64,000 nt of DNA from Pipra filicauda (taxonomy: Eukaryota; Chordata; Aves; Passeriformes; Pipridae), in assembly GCF_003945595.2 (NCBI RefSeq), contig NW_024104377.1, forward strand, positions 868,001-932,000, given 5' to 3'. Shown here piece by piece: positions 12,498 through 22,704 of the stretch (its first letter is position 1; the number at the start of each line of letters is the position of its first letter). Both the position numbers and the translations under genes were made by a program. Below the pieces are notes generated by a model that searched no databases, had not been told where the DNA came from, and saw only the letters and a list, made by a program, of their open reading frames with translations.

Positions 12498-12671
12498 GTC
12501 AGCATGAGCTGAAAGGATTCATTGTGTATTTGTCTATTCATTTTTACTTATAGCAGCCCTCAGTAGATTAGAGGCCATAGTTAGAAGCTATTCCCTGCTT
12601 GTAGGCATCCCCTTTCCTCAGGACTGAAGCTCTAGATGCAAGGAAGATGCAAGGAAGAGCAGATACTATCA

Positions 12672-12716
12672 ACATATATAAAAATATATATAGTATATAT
12701 ATAAGAATATATATGT
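12672..12716. repeat. AT-rich microsatellite
   Basis: Imperfect run of alternating A and T in an EPB41L3 intron, interrupted by short A runs and single G bases. It is a probable length polymorphism. Confidence 0.85.
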
Positions 12717-14996
12717 ATTTAGAGAATGAAATTCACTATAAGCTGTGTGGCAGAATTGGGTCTCTCTGAGCTGTCGTTACAGTTTCGGTGAGCTTGAGGA
12801 AGTCCAACCATGCATGAAAGAAACTGTGAAAGTGATGGAGAGAAAATTTAAATAATGGTGACTGACTGGGAGAAGCAGTGTAGTGAGACAGATGGGGGTA
12901 TGGTGCCAGGCTTGACAAGAAAATACAGAGCAAAGGGCAGAACTCTCTCAGTCTTTGAAGACAGGGAAGAAATAATGATGATAATTAGACCACTTTGGCC
13001 AGTTCCATAAGGGTCGCTGCAGTCTGCTGGATACTGTTCCATTGAAGACCCAATGCAGATTGCTAAGTGTCTGCATTTCTATGCAGTGTGCATGTGTGAA
13101 AAAATCCTGATTACTGTGCGGTCTTTGAAGTGTTTGTAAGAAACTTGTGAATTTAAAAGCTGGCATTTACTTAATTTGTGGGTAGATAATGACATGTAGG
13201 GGTAGCAACATTCATGTTGCAGTAAAATACATAGATCTTCAAAAAAAAAGACAGCATCTTGGTTAAAATCCAGTGGAGCAAAAAGAAATAAGCTCGTGTG
13301 GTTTGCATGAAAGTTCATTTTTTTTTATTCTATTGTGGATGGATATCTGGTTTCTGCCTCACAGAAATCATCTTTATGGTTACCTCTTGGTTTTAGCATT
13401 ACAGACCAATAATGCAAGTGGTCTTTGCATTTTGCAAAGATGTGCAATTTGCTTCTGTGCCCACAGCACTGATGTAATGTTGTAAGGAACTCAGCAAAAA
13501 TTGGCTGGAAAGGCTGTTCTGCTTTTCAGCCTCAGAGGTTGGTGTTGCAGTCCCACAACTCTCTGGGGAAGGGAATCTGTGGAGGCACGCAGGTAGCACG
13601 TGTTGGCTTCTCCGCTTAGGGAAAGGGATATTGCCAAGAAAAAGGCTGTCTCCTCCTCCTCTCCCACATCATACCCATCTAACCAGTGGCTGATACAGGC
13701 ATCAGACATGCACTGGTGTGGCCATCAAGTTGAATTAAAATACCTAAAAAAGCGGACTCAATACCCAGAGCTTCCCTTTTGTGGGGAGCACAGAGGAGTC
13801 GTAGTGTTGTTCCTACCGTCTTGTTCAGGAATCATAATAGACCCTAGAACAGATTAGTTCGCTTGTAGTTGAAAATACGGGTTTTCTTTCACGAAAGAAA
13901 ACTGTAAAATAAAATTATAAATATAATGGACAGGATGCATTTAACATATTAAAGATGTAAGGAGTGGATGAAAAGGGAGCAGGTAGCTAGCTGAGCCTGA
14001 ATCAGATTGCAGAGGAAGCAAACTTAAAATAGCACCACCCTGTTAGTTTAATGTCTTTATTACTTTAGAAATGTAATAACAATTTTTAATTAAAACACAC
14101 AAGCAATAGCAAAGGCTTACACAGTTATGTAGGCTTCACCCTGAGGAAACACATCCTAATTTAACCATTCTTTTGGAAAGGAAAAGGGCAAGAATTATCC
14201 TTATCTGGTATCTCTTATCTTACTAGTGGAAAATGACTTGCTCAAAAGCAATGTATCTAACTAATCTACAGCTATTTCACAGAACCTCACCCAAATGAAG
14301 GCATTTCTGTGGAAAATCGAGAGAGGATTTGAGCTATCAGAGACTAACTCTGAGGTGACTTCTGGAAAAAAGGGGCCCCTGCTGTAGGTAACATGTGGCC
14401 ATCCTTTTTGGTCCCACTTAGCAGGGTGGTTTCAATTCACATGTCCTGCTGAGAGAGGAATTTTTCAGGAAAAAAATGAAGTCATCCATAGGTCAAATTT
14501 AGCACCTTGATATTTACCAAAAAATGCAGAGGCAGTCAGGGCAGAGAGCATATAGAACTGCATTAGGTAGTGCCTTCTGCTAGTAAAAGAAGTTACACAT
14601 TTAATTTAGCAGATCCACTTTAAAATTGTATTCAGTGTATTGTTACCTGTAGCTCTTTCATTTAAAAAAAAACCAAGAACAGAAGGGAAAATATGCCTTT
14701 TCAAAATGTGCAAACCCACCTGGTTTGTTACAATAGTAGAGAAAATACTTCGTTCTTCTTTAGTTATGAAAAATACAGTTTTAAATATCTGCCATGATGG
14801 TGGCCGATAGCTGCAGAACATGAAAGCAAACATATTACCAAACTCCTTGACAATGTTTAATCTGACCTGGATTGGATCAAGCCAACACTTTTATGCATCT
14901 CATCGCAGTCGGGGAGATGAGCTTTTACTCCTTCCTCTTTCTAGTTTCACATCTTTCTTTAAATTTTTGCCTTTCTTCTTGAGTATAGGCTTTTGT

Positions 14997-15064
14997 CATG
15001 CCAGTCATAACACTTCCACTGGCATGTCTATTAAGTGCACTAGCCACTGGAGTGGCTAAGTGCA
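14997..15064. repeat. Two adjacent inverted repeats (hairpins)
   Basis: The first hairpin has 9-base arms (CATGCCAGT and ACTGGCATG) around a 12-base loop. The second, starting at 15036, pairs TGCACTAGCCACT with AGTGGCTAAGTGCA, leaving one bulged base and a two-base loop. They lie immediately left of the first copy of the 50-base direct repeat. Confidence 0.75.
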
Positions 15065-15113
15065 AGGTCAAATAGCTGGGTGCTGCTTGCATAGTCAAAG
15101 AAAATCACATAGC
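15064..15113. repeat. 50-base direct repeat, copy 1
   Basis: Begins AAGGTCAAATAGCTGGGTGC and ends ATCACATAGC. The same 50 bases recur at 16500-16549 with a single difference (C here, A there, at the 23rd base). The flanks are unrelated. Confidence 0.9.
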
Positions 15114-15836
15114 CACTGAAGTGCCTAGAAAGGGTTTAGCAAGAAACCTATTTTGTTCTGTAGAGACTTGCTTTCTCTGGCCAAATGGCAACAGTGGCTG
15201 GCTGAGAAGGTGGCTCAAAAGGCTTAGGAATTGGAGTCTTACCAACATTTAACATTTTCCCAGTTGGTCAAGTTGCAGAGATACTACTCTCACAGCACTG
15301 AGAAGGCACTGATGGGATAAAAAACTGAGGAGGAGTTCAGTGTCTCGTTATAGTGATAATAGAGCAATGGTTAGCTTCCTGTGTAGGAGGAGGACTCTTG
15401 AGGCCTCTTATACCAGCAGGGAGTGCTGCAATCTTTGCAGGGCACACCTTGTGCCTGCTTCAGCAGGAAGGGCTGCAAACTCAGAAGAGAGCCTCATCGA
15501 GGGTGAAGGTGGAGGGGCCTGTTCTCAGCATCAGTCACTGTTAAATGAACAATATGAGATGAAAGGAACACAGTGCATCCATACCGAGGTGTTACTCATT
15601 TTAGTGGGTTTTGTACTACACAAGTGGTTTGCTTGTGACGACTTTGCATTCACCACAGAGAGGCACTGATTTCACTTCTTATTGGAAACCTCTTTACTGT
15701 AAAATGATTCTCTTTAATTCTGTTTCCTAATTTACCATTCAGTTAATAATATTTAGTGTAGAGAAATATGATGAGCTACTGTATAGTGGACTTTATACCC
15801 TCCGCTTACTAAAATAATTTATTCCCCTGACATTAG

Positions 15837-15911
15837 ACCAAAGAAGAAAGAGAAAAATCAGAAAAACTCATATTTTTGCAGAAGGGAGGTACTACATTCC
15901 TTGAAATGCAG
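15837..15911 (+). CDS. EPB41L3: Candidate EPB41L3 cassette exon (25 codons)
   Basis: Possible internal exon after GACATTAG (AG at 15835-15836) with a good donor ATGCAG|GTAAAA. It is 75 bases, phase 0 at both ends, and open in the reading frame of its neighbours. The peptide begins TKEEREKSEKLIFLQ and ends TTFLEMQ. I do not recognise it from mammalian 4.1B. The start TK followed by an acidic/basic mix resembles the first residues of the 18446 exon, and the place lies in the U3 linker region. The splice sites and phase are visible; exon identity is inference, and the polypyrimidine tract is only moderate. Confidence 0.35.
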
Positions 15912-16330
15912 GTAAAAACAAACAATACTTTCTTGAAATGCAGTCAAATAGGATGGCAATTATTTATTATTTTATTTTTTTTTTTCCGTTCCAAGCCCTC
16001 CCTTTTTAATATGTTTTTTTATTATTATTATTTCACAAGTTGCAGATGGAGATGTAATCAGGGGACAAAATTCTGAAGAATGAGTCCCCTCCAGAGCTTA
16101 TGTCTTCCTAATGGAGACTGATTTCTCTGCTAGTTAGAAATCTACTTGCACAGTGCTGTTTGTGGATGTTGTTTGTGGTTGTGCATGCATTTCCAGCATA
16201 AACCTCACTGAGAACGTTATGGTGAATGGGGCACTTCTGTCACTAGAATGAATTTCCTTTATATTATCAAGTGAATCTAGATTATGCCGAGTGATGGTGA
16301 ACTTTGTATTTTTATTGGTTTTTCTATTAG
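15912..16330 (+). other. EPB41L3: EPB41L3 intron between two candidate exons
   Basis: Stretch of 419 bases with T-rich runs at about 15960-16035 that could act as pyrimidine tracts. No repeat recognised. Confidence 0.5.
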
Positions 16331-16432
16331 CCAAGTGTGATAGAGAAGAAGCTGCAGGAAGGAGAATCTGCTGGCACTTTGGTTACTTCTCATCAAATCA
16401 TTATCCAGAAAAGTATCCCATCATCCCTAGAG
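16331..16432 (+). CDS. EPB41L3: Candidate EPB41L3 U3 exon (34 codons)
   Basis: Open stretch of 102 bases, phase 0 at both ends, after a TTTTTCTATTAG acceptor and before a CTAGAG|GTTATT donor. The donor has the same GAG|GTT form as the confirmed 9671 and 11830 donors. The peptide begins PSVIEKKLQEGESAGTLVTS and continues HQIIIQKSIPSSLE. I do not recognise it from the common mammalian isoform. It precedes the 17192 candidate exon in the same frame. Phase, acceptor and reading frame support an exon; expression is not shown. Confidence 0.6.
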
Positions 16433-17191
16433 GTTATTTTTAATTCATTCGATTTTAAACTACCTCATTTGTTTAGTTAAATACAGAAATTATGGTCTTA
16501 AGGTCAAATAGCTGGGTGCTGATTGCATAGTCAAAGAAAATCACATAGCATATTTGCATGAGGAGGGAAAAAGATGCTGCAATTAAGTTCCATTCAGAAT
16601 CTTTAGTAGTATGTTTAGTTTACACAGTTAACTGTGTGGTACTGCTCCATTTAGACAATCCTGAAGAGGGTTGAAGTTATTCTAATGAAAACAAGGAAAT
16701 TCAGTGCAGGCTACAGCTACGTACAAATGCATACTATTATAAAACCTCATCAACAGTGTGTTTGTGACAACCGGGGAACAGTTGAATGGGCTTATTTGCC
16801 CTATTTGTGTAATTTTTTTTTTCTTTTACGGTAACATTATGAACCTCTGTGATATGTGATTTTTAACCCCAGGATGAGTCCAATCATCATTTTAAAACAT
16901 GCCCTGAAATGCTATACCACTTAAAACGAATACAAACATAGTGTGGCAAAAATATTTTTTGTGTCCACGTTATATGGGCCTCTGAGGAGAGACAATAGGC
17001 AAAGAAATCATATGCCTAAGGTGATTCTGCTTGTTTGTTTGATAACTGCTTTAAGAACTACAATGGTAAAAGTTGTTATGTGCTTTCAGAAGAGGCAGCA
17101 TTGATTTCTTAGAAGTCTTCATACTTTAGTGTTCCTGAAGTACAGATAAACCTTCAGATATTCTAATTTAGCTTTTATATCTCAAATATAG
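16433..17191 (+). other. EPB41L3: EPB41L3 intron with second copy of the 50-base repeat
   Basis: Intron-like stretch of 759 bases. Apart from the repeat at 16500-16549 and a poly-T run near 16808, nothing is recognised. Confidence 0.5.
16500..16549. repeat. 50-base direct repeat, copy 2
   Basis: Same orientation as the copy at 15064-15113, one mismatch in 50 bases. The two copies bracket the candidate exons at 15837 and 16331. Confidence 0.9.
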
Positions 17192-17920
17192 GGCACTGAG
17201 GATTGGGTTATTATAGACAAAATACCCTCTGAGGTAGTTGATGGTGAATCGGAAAAAAATCTGGCATACAAGGTAGTGACTGTGAGCGGTAAAACTGCCT
17301 TTCCACCTGAGATGTTAAAATCCAGTACCGTTCTAATGCAGAGCTTTGAGGACTTGGAAAGCGAAATACAATCCAATGAGGAGAATAAGCAGAAAATGTT
17401 CACTCTAGGAAAGTCCTATGATACCATGTCTGGGAAAATTGTAACCATGACAAGTAAAGCTAAAGAGGGCGAGAAAGCAGTACAAACTTCAGTAGAAACT
17501 TCACAAAAAATGGAAAGGGAAGTGCAAGAATCTGTGAAAATCATTCCAATAGTGACCAAGTATGAAATTCTCAAGCCCGTCACTGATGAGAAAGCCAGGC
17601 GGGGATCCGACATGCAGAGCACAAAAAGAAAGCTGTCCGACTCTCTGACACCCATAAAGGAAGCAGAATCTCAGTTGCAAAGTCCTGAAGAGGAGAGTTT
17701 GAAAAAGACACTAAAGATGGACCAGGATTTGCAATTACATGGTACACTGGGAAGCTTACAGCTTGGCAAAGCAGAGAAGCATCTTGGCAGTGAAGCTGTA
17801 AAAGCAGGGGCGTTTGCCTGGACAGATAAGAGCCTGTCTGAGTGGAGATATTCCAGAGAACAACCATTTACCATTGCTACTGCTCACTATGTTACTGAGT
17901 CGTCTGCATCAAGAGTGGTG
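17192..17920 (+). CDS. EPB41L3: Candidate large EPB41L3 U3 exon (about 243 codons)
   Basis: A frame stays open from the acceptor CAAATATAG (AG at 17190-17191) for about 960 bases to a stop at 18152-18154. The peptide starts GTEDWVIIDKIPSEVVDGE and is charged, with many Lys, Glu, Ser and Thr residues, as in 4.1-family linkers. Coding character fades after about 17930, where the translation turns hydrophobic and intron-like. The phase-0 donor GTGGTG|GTAACA at 17921 is the best end I see. A second phase-0 donor, TACAAG|GTAGTG at 17273, could give a short 27-codon version. Such a long open frame is unlikely by chance in DNA this AT-rich. It would join in frame to the 18446 exon. I do not recognise the peptide from human isoforms, so a lineage-specific or rarely annotated exon is possible. 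Confidence 0.65.
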
Positions 17921-18445
17921 GTAACAAGTGGCTTTGACTTCATGCCACGATTTAAAGATAAAAGCATGACTTCTTTTAGGCAATCCCCTCACACCGCCCT
18001 ACCTTTTGGTTCTCTTGCTGCCTGGCTTTGTGTTGACAGCAGCCAACCCAGCTTATTTTTTTTCTCTCATACTTTGAATCTGTTCCACAGTCTGAAACAG
18101 ACATTATATAAGGCTTTCAACCTTTCTGGTTTATTTAAAGATCCGTGTTACTGAAATGTACTATTGCTGCTGTGGCTTGTTAATAAAAGGAAAAAAAAAA
18201 AGATTTGCTTGAACCAGCAAAATGCCAATGCTAACAACTATGCTTTTAAACTGTTGCTTACTACAGCCATTATGAATTCGCTCTGATTTATTTTCCCATT
18301 CTTTTCCCGTTTCCAACTTCTCTGTGCCCCTGCAACCTTCTCTCCTTTTCCTCTGTCTCTGCCTTCAGTTTTGGCAATTAATATGTCTGTTCATGTGGGT
18401 CTGCCTTTCTTCTGTGTATGACTCTACATTTCTTTGTCTATTTAG
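17921..18445 (+). other. EPB41L3: EPB41L3 intron with a possible premature poly(A) site
   Basis: The reading frame of the preceding candidate exon runs on to a TGA at 18152-18154. An AATAAA follows at 18182-18187, with a genomic A-run right after it. Reading through would give a shorter protein without the C-terminal domain, but the A-run could also mislead oligo-dT-based evidence. The rest is pyrimidine-rich sequence leading to the next acceptor. Confidence 0.45.
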
Positions 18446-18568
18446 ACTAAACAGTCCACCAGTGAAAAAACCTTGGATGGTTCAGATATCTTCACTCTAA
18501 TAGAGTCTGCCAGAAAACCGACTGAGTTCATAGGAGGGGTTACTTCAACTTCCCATAGCTGGGCTCAG
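18446..18568 (+). CDS. EPB41L3: EPB41L3 U3 exon
   Basis: Exon of 41 codons, phase 0, with acceptor TCTATTTAG (AG at 18444-18445) and donor GCTCAG|GTGGCC. The peptide includes TKQSTSEKTLDGSDIFTLIE and ARKPTEFIGGVTSTSHSWAQ. It matches mammalian 4.1B, which has TKQSS, GSEIFSLLESARKP and SQSW at the same places. It follows VPEE in the shortest splice path. Confidence 0.95.
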
Positions 18569-19073
18569 GTGGCCGTTTGATTCCCTCCATCAGTGTTATA
18601 ACTGCACAACAATTACTTTTGCTTTTCTGTTGTTTCCTGGTTTTTTGCACAATTTGGAGCTATATAAGTAATGCATGTATTCATGTGCCTTTTCCTTTGT
18701 TACAAGAAATCACAACAGAAACTTCACTGAAAAATGAAAAAAAAAAACAAACCAGGTTTCCTCTCATTTCACTTTATTTTGGTCATTGTGCAGGGTATTG
18801 TATTTTGCCTTTATAAAACTCCCACAAAAATACCAATGAGAAAAACACTGACATTGACATTTCACTTTTAAAAGTTGTGATTCTTGCTTTGTTTTGCATT
18901 TCTACTGTACTGATAACATCCTGAGAACAAATCCGTGCAACATGAGAGAAATAAATTGGCAAAATATAATACCCATTTTTTAGTTTATGTTCACAGTACA
19001 TTAAGCTGAGGAGCTACGGCAAATAGTGTTGTCTCCTTCTGATGCTGAGTGTTCTTTTCCTCCTTCCCTGCAG
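18569..19073 (+). other. EPB41L3: EPB41L3 intron
   Basis: Short AT-rich intron of 505 bases ending in a strong pyrimidine tract (CCTCCTTCCCTGCAG). Nothing else seen. Confidence 0.8.
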
Positions 19074-19466
19074 AGAATAGACACAACGACATCTCAGGAG
19101 ATAACTTCCAGTGACATGAAGCAAGCAGTTCAACCACATCAGGATACAGTGAAGAAGGTTGTACAGGAGACTGTAGTTGTCAAGGAGAGACATGGGATGG
19201 AGGTGCATGCAGGCGGGGATCCTGCTAAAGTGGTTGGACTTGCGCTGGATGCCCAGGCTGAGGCAGCATCCGCAGTGGCTGCTGGCGTGAAAGGGAAGGA
19301 GGGCTCTTCTGGGACTGAGGGGGCGAAGGAGGAAAAAAGGGAGGAGGCTGAGAAAGCCCTAACCAAACAGGAAGGAGTCACTGCCACTGCTTCATGTGAG
19401 CAAGCAGAGGAGCACAGAACAACAGTCCAACTTTCAGAGTCTTTGGAAAGAAAATCTCATTTTGAG
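19074..19466 (+). CDS. EPB41L3: EPB41L3 large U3 exon
   Basis: Exon of 131 codons, phase 0, with acceptor TTCCCTGCAG (AG at 19072-19073) and donor TTTGAG|GTAACT. The peptide starts RIDTTTSQEITSSDMKQ. It contains KVVQETVVVKER, GVKGKEGSSGTEGAKEE and LERKSHFE, aligning to mammalian KVVQETVLVEERR, GIKGKEGSALTEGAKEE and LEQKPHFE. The segment between is alanine- and glutamate-rich, divergent and probably disordered. The bird sequence lacks the mammalian VQKMETKTESSG start, so the exon's 5' part has diverged. Confidence 0.92.
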
Positions 19467-20495
19467 GTAACTTGTTATTAAATCACTCACACCTGTGCTG
19501 AATTGTGAACATAGGCAATGGTGGACTGAGTTAATTCCTGTCATGGAAAGTAAAGTGTGCCAAGTTTGTATGATTGCATCTTTGAAGCATGCAGTTTGTT
19601 TCTCCTCTTATTTCCTCCTTGCATGGCATGTGCAAGGCTTGTTGCTGCTTTCCATCATTAGCAAAACGCCATGCATGTTTTATGTAAAAGTGCTTTTCAT
19701 GCTACAGAGAAATACTGAATTTCGTGGCATGTTATGCAACAGATAACAAGATCAGCTGGCATTGTCTTTGGGAAAGTCTGTCCAGATTGGCAAAGTTCAT
19801 ATGTCCTCAAAGACAGGAAATAGATTTATTTTTTTTTCCACTCTTGGTACAATTATGAACAAGTGTACAGTGTCTTAACCCAGGTTCCTTACCTTAGACC
19901 CATTAGCAGAATTTCAAGTGCTGGTTTGCAGAGGGGTTTTTTCCAAAGAAGGCAGAAGACTAACCCTGAACAGGGTTCATTCTCTCGTCATGTTAAGAAA
20001 ACACAGAATCACAGAATCCCAGAACAGTTGAGGGTGGCAGGGCCTTCTGGAGCTCATCTGCTCCAACCCTGCTGCTCAAGCAGGGACACCCAGAGTCAGT
20101 TGCTGCCCAGGACCATGTCCAGAAAGCTTCTTCTGGACATCTCCAAGAAGGAGTCTCCACAACCTCCCTGGGCAACCTGTGGCAGTGCTCGGCCACCCTC
20201 ACAGTGAAAAGGTGTCTCCTGATGTTCAGAGGGAATCTCCTATTTTTCAGGTTGCGACCATTGCCTCTTGTAGTTTTTAGAATGTTTTTGAACTTTGTTT
20301 TCATGAAGTCCAGGGAAGAGTGAAGTGTTGCCAGCATTATATACATGTAGGTACCACTGTAATGAAGATAATTTTCTCCTTTTTTTTTTGTTAAATGCAG
20401 AGCACTTTTTAGTTGTTCTTTCTTTTCCCCAAGCAAAAAAAAAAAAATCCTTCTGAGAAATCCATATTCCAATTCCTTGTTTTTTGTTCACACAG
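19467..20495 (+). other. EPB41L3: EPB41L3 intron containing an antisense CR1
   Basis: Intron of about 1.0 kb. Its centre is a CR1 3' fragment in reverse orientation (20001-20275). Poly-T and poly-A runs follow at about 20381-20450. Confidence 0.85.
20001..20275 (-). mobile_element. CR1 LINE 3' fragment, antisense
   Basis: The + strand starts ACAGAATCACAGAATCCCAG and continues with the reverse complement of the well-known CR1 3' region, including CTGCTCAAGCAGGGACACCC and TCTCCACAACCTCCCTGGGC. The CR1 3' end therefore lies at 20001 and the element reads on the - strand. It is truncated at its 5' end, as is usual for CR1. Confidence 0.93.
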
Positions 20496-20624
20496 TCACC
20501 AGTTGTGAAGACTGAGACTATCAGTTTCAGCAGTGTTCCTGGTGGGGAAAACCTTGAAATTTCAACAAAAGAAGTGCCAGTAGTCCATACAGAAACAAAA
20601 ACCATTACTTATGAGTCTTCTCAG
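20496..20624 (+). CDS. EPB41L3: EPB41L3 exon, start of C-terminal domain
   Basis: Exon of 43 codons, phase 0, with acceptor TTCACACAG (AG at 20494-20495) and donor TCTCAG|GTAAGA. The peptide includes SPVVKTETISFSS and ISTKEVPVVHTETKTITYES. It is almost identical across all 4.1 proteins. This begins the conserved C-terminal domain, which in 4.1R binds partners such as NuMA and FKBP13. Confidence 0.96.
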
Positions 20625-21061
20625 GTAAGATATTCTGCAAAAGACACTGTCTAATTTAATATGCCCTTAAGGAACTCATGTTTCTTTACCCATTTTTAAG
20701 TGTATGCCTTAGTGTAAATTGTTCTAAATTGTTCAAGTATTAAATATTGGCATGAGGAGGATGTACATCAGAATAACTTACCTGAGGGTGACTCTCATGT
20801 TCTGGTGTAGGGCCTTTCTAGATAAAACTACAGATTTAAAAACGCCAGCTCCTCATCTGTCCTTCCAGAAGTGAAGGGGAGCCTCCAGATGTGGACAGAA
20901 AAATACTGACACATGATCACCCTAATAGCAGTTATCTCCCTACCATTAGATGCTCACTTTATGAAGAACTGTAGAAACAGGGAAGTTTAACAGTCCAGTT
21001 CTTGTCTCCCTGTGCTCAGAAGCACTTTTTTTGATGACTGGTTTTCTCTTCTGGTTCCTAG
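20625..21061 (+). other. EPB41L3: EPB41L3 intron
   Basis: Intron of 437 bases, no recognisable element. Confidence 0.8.
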
Positions 21062-21160
21062 GTGGATTCCGGTGCTGACTCCGAACCAGGTGTATTGATG
21101 AGTGCACAGACTATCACATCTGAAACCACCAGCACTACAACTACTACACATATCACCAAA
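21062..21160 (+). CDS. EPB41L3: EPB41L3 C-terminal domain exon
   Basis: Exon of 33 codons, phase 0, with acceptor GGTTCCTAG (AG at 21060-21061) and a consensus donor AAA|GTAAGT. The peptide VDSGADSEPGVLMSAQTITS is followed by a threonine run ending HITK, the typical 4.1 C-terminal-domain signature. Confidence 0.96.
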
Positions 21161-22240
21161 GTAAGTCCTCAGAAAACAGGGAGCTCTTTTTTCACCAGGG
21201 TGCATGCTTTCTTAAGCTCAGTTCCGTGATTTATTTCAAATTGTGGACCCATGCTTATGCTCTCTAGGCAAAATCTTGTATGCTTTGGGTACCTGTCTTC
21301 GTTTACCTGTCTTTGGCTATACTGACTTGATTAACTCATCACCCAAAAACTTGACCAGAGTCCTGAAAGTCATGAACATTTAGCGTATGTCTTTGCAAAC
21401 ACAAAACCTTGTTGTGCAGAGACACTTGATTTACCTGCAAATACTATCTGGAACTGGAAGCAGTATAATCACATTGGCATCATTTGGTAGCCTGGAAGGA
21501 ATAATTCACCTGAACATGAGGCTCCACTGACATGACTATACTGCCTTTCATTCCTGAGCTGTTGCCCGTGCACTGTGTTGAAAGCACATAGTAAATCTGT
21601 ACCATGTAATCATAACAGGACATTCAGTCAGCTCAGACACCATGGCTGTGTTTCTGGGTAGTACCCCGGGGAACTCTCCAACAGCCAGACTGAAAGCTCA
21701 TAGCTGCAAAGACAAAAGATGTCGGGTCTTCCAAGTTCCAAGACAGCATCTAAGTAACAGTTCCTCCCTAAGCAGAAACTCTCTTAGTGCTCTGATAGCT
21801 CTCCTACCAATATTCACTGGGGACAGGATTTCATCTTTCTGCAGTGAAGTTTCTAATGCTACTAACCCTTTAGTAGATGAGCTATACAAAGGCCATACCA
21901 CCCTGTATTGTATGGAGTGTCTGTATTCCCATTCTGTTCTTCATGGGACAAATTTACTATGAATACCTACCATTTTTGACATACAAACATCTCTCCTGAT
22001 ATATGTGCAGATTGACTAGAATCATAAAATAATCTGTGTTGGAAGGACCTTGGGAGGTCATTAATCCATTGAGAGCAAGCTGACTTCAGAGCCGCATAGG
22101 GTGCAGTTCTGGGTTGCCCCTTCTGCATGTGCTGTTTGAACCAGTTCAGTCCAGTCATGTCTGGGTTCCTGCCCTGATCATTCTCTGGATGAGTAGCAGC
22201 ACTCCAAAGTTACTGACGTGCATTTATCCCTCCCATCTAG
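21161..22240 (+). other. EPB41L3: EPB41L3 intron with an old CR1 fragment
   Basis: Intron of about 1.1 kb with a degraded antisense CR1 at 22019-22165. The open frame at 21642-21962 has no recognisable domain and no splice-compatible support. Confidence 0.8.
22019..22165 (-). mobile_element. Degraded CR1 3' fragment, antisense
   Basis: AGAATCATAAAATAATCTGT followed by TTGGAAGGACCTTGGGAGGTCAT is the reverse complement of a CR1 3' end. It then reads through a diverged CR1 body. It is more mutated than the copy at 20001, so it is probably older. Confidence 0.8.
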
Positions 22241-22321
22241 ACTGTGAAAGGAGGCATCTCAGAGACAAGAATTGAAAAAAGAATAGTCATCACAGGAGAT
22301 GCAGATATTGATCATGATCAG
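22241..22321 (+). CDS. EPB41L3: EPB41L3 C-terminal domain exon
   Basis: Exon of 27 codons, phase 0, with acceptor TCCCATCTAG (AG at 22239-22240) and donor GATCAG|GTAAAA. The peptide [20 protein letters not shown] with ADIDHDQ is essentially invariant in vertebrate 4.1 proteins. Confidence 0.97.
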
Positions 22322-22587
22322 GTAAAATTTATAAACTGCTAAAAAAGCTACCATGAAGACTGCCAAAGAGAACATTTCTAAATACTGCTTTGACAGATAC
22401 TGTTCATACTGGCATGCCTTAAATTAAACTGGATTAGTAGTTAAATCATTGATGGTATATTTCATATTTTAATCATTTTCCCCATTTGTAAATTGTGTAA
22501 TATCTCATGAATCTCTCCACCTTGCTACTGATCATGCATGTTCCACCTCCTTTTTGTTTTTGCCCTTCTGTGGTTTCCTTGGGATAG

Positions 22588-22698
22588 GCGCTGGCTCAGG
22601 CAATTAAAGAAGCCAAAGAGCAGCACCCTGACATGTCAGTGACCAAAGTAGTGGTACATAAAGAGACAGAAATCACACCAGAAGATGGGGAGGATTGA
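22588..22698 (+). CDS. EPB41L3: EPB41L3 last coding exon and stop codon
   Basis: The last 36 codons and the TGA stop (22696-22698). The acceptor is TTGGGATAG (AG at 22586-22587). The peptide starts [20 protein letters not shown] and ends ITPEDGED, the normal 4.1B C-terminus. The exon continues six bases past the stop to a donor at 22704|22705 (AGAG|GTAAGA), so the 3' UTR is split by an intron. The junction is too close to the stop to be expected to trigger nonsense-mediated decay. Confidence 0.97.
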   Translation, partial: ALAQAIKEAKEQHPDMSVTKVVVHKETEITPEDGED

Positions 22699-22704
22699 CC
22701 AGAG

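Larger units (their letters stand above)
12498..15836 (+). other. EPB41L3: EPB41L3 intron, with an AT microsatellite and hairpins
   Basis: Intron of about 3.3 kb. It contains an AT microsatellite (12672-12716), a pair of short inverted repeats (14997-15064) and the first copy of a 50-base direct repeat (15064-15113). The many small open frames on either strand have no recognisable domain. Confidence 0.6.

Noticed and set aside
17276..18154. 292-codon frame as an independent gene starting at its own Met
   Set aside because: The frame is open upstream to a splice acceptor at 17191 and sits in phase with EPB41L3 exons, so it is better read as part of a candidate EPB41L3 exon.
20987..21205. Minus-strand frame over the 21062 exon
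   Set aside because: Shadow of the conserved EPB41L3 exon on the + strand.
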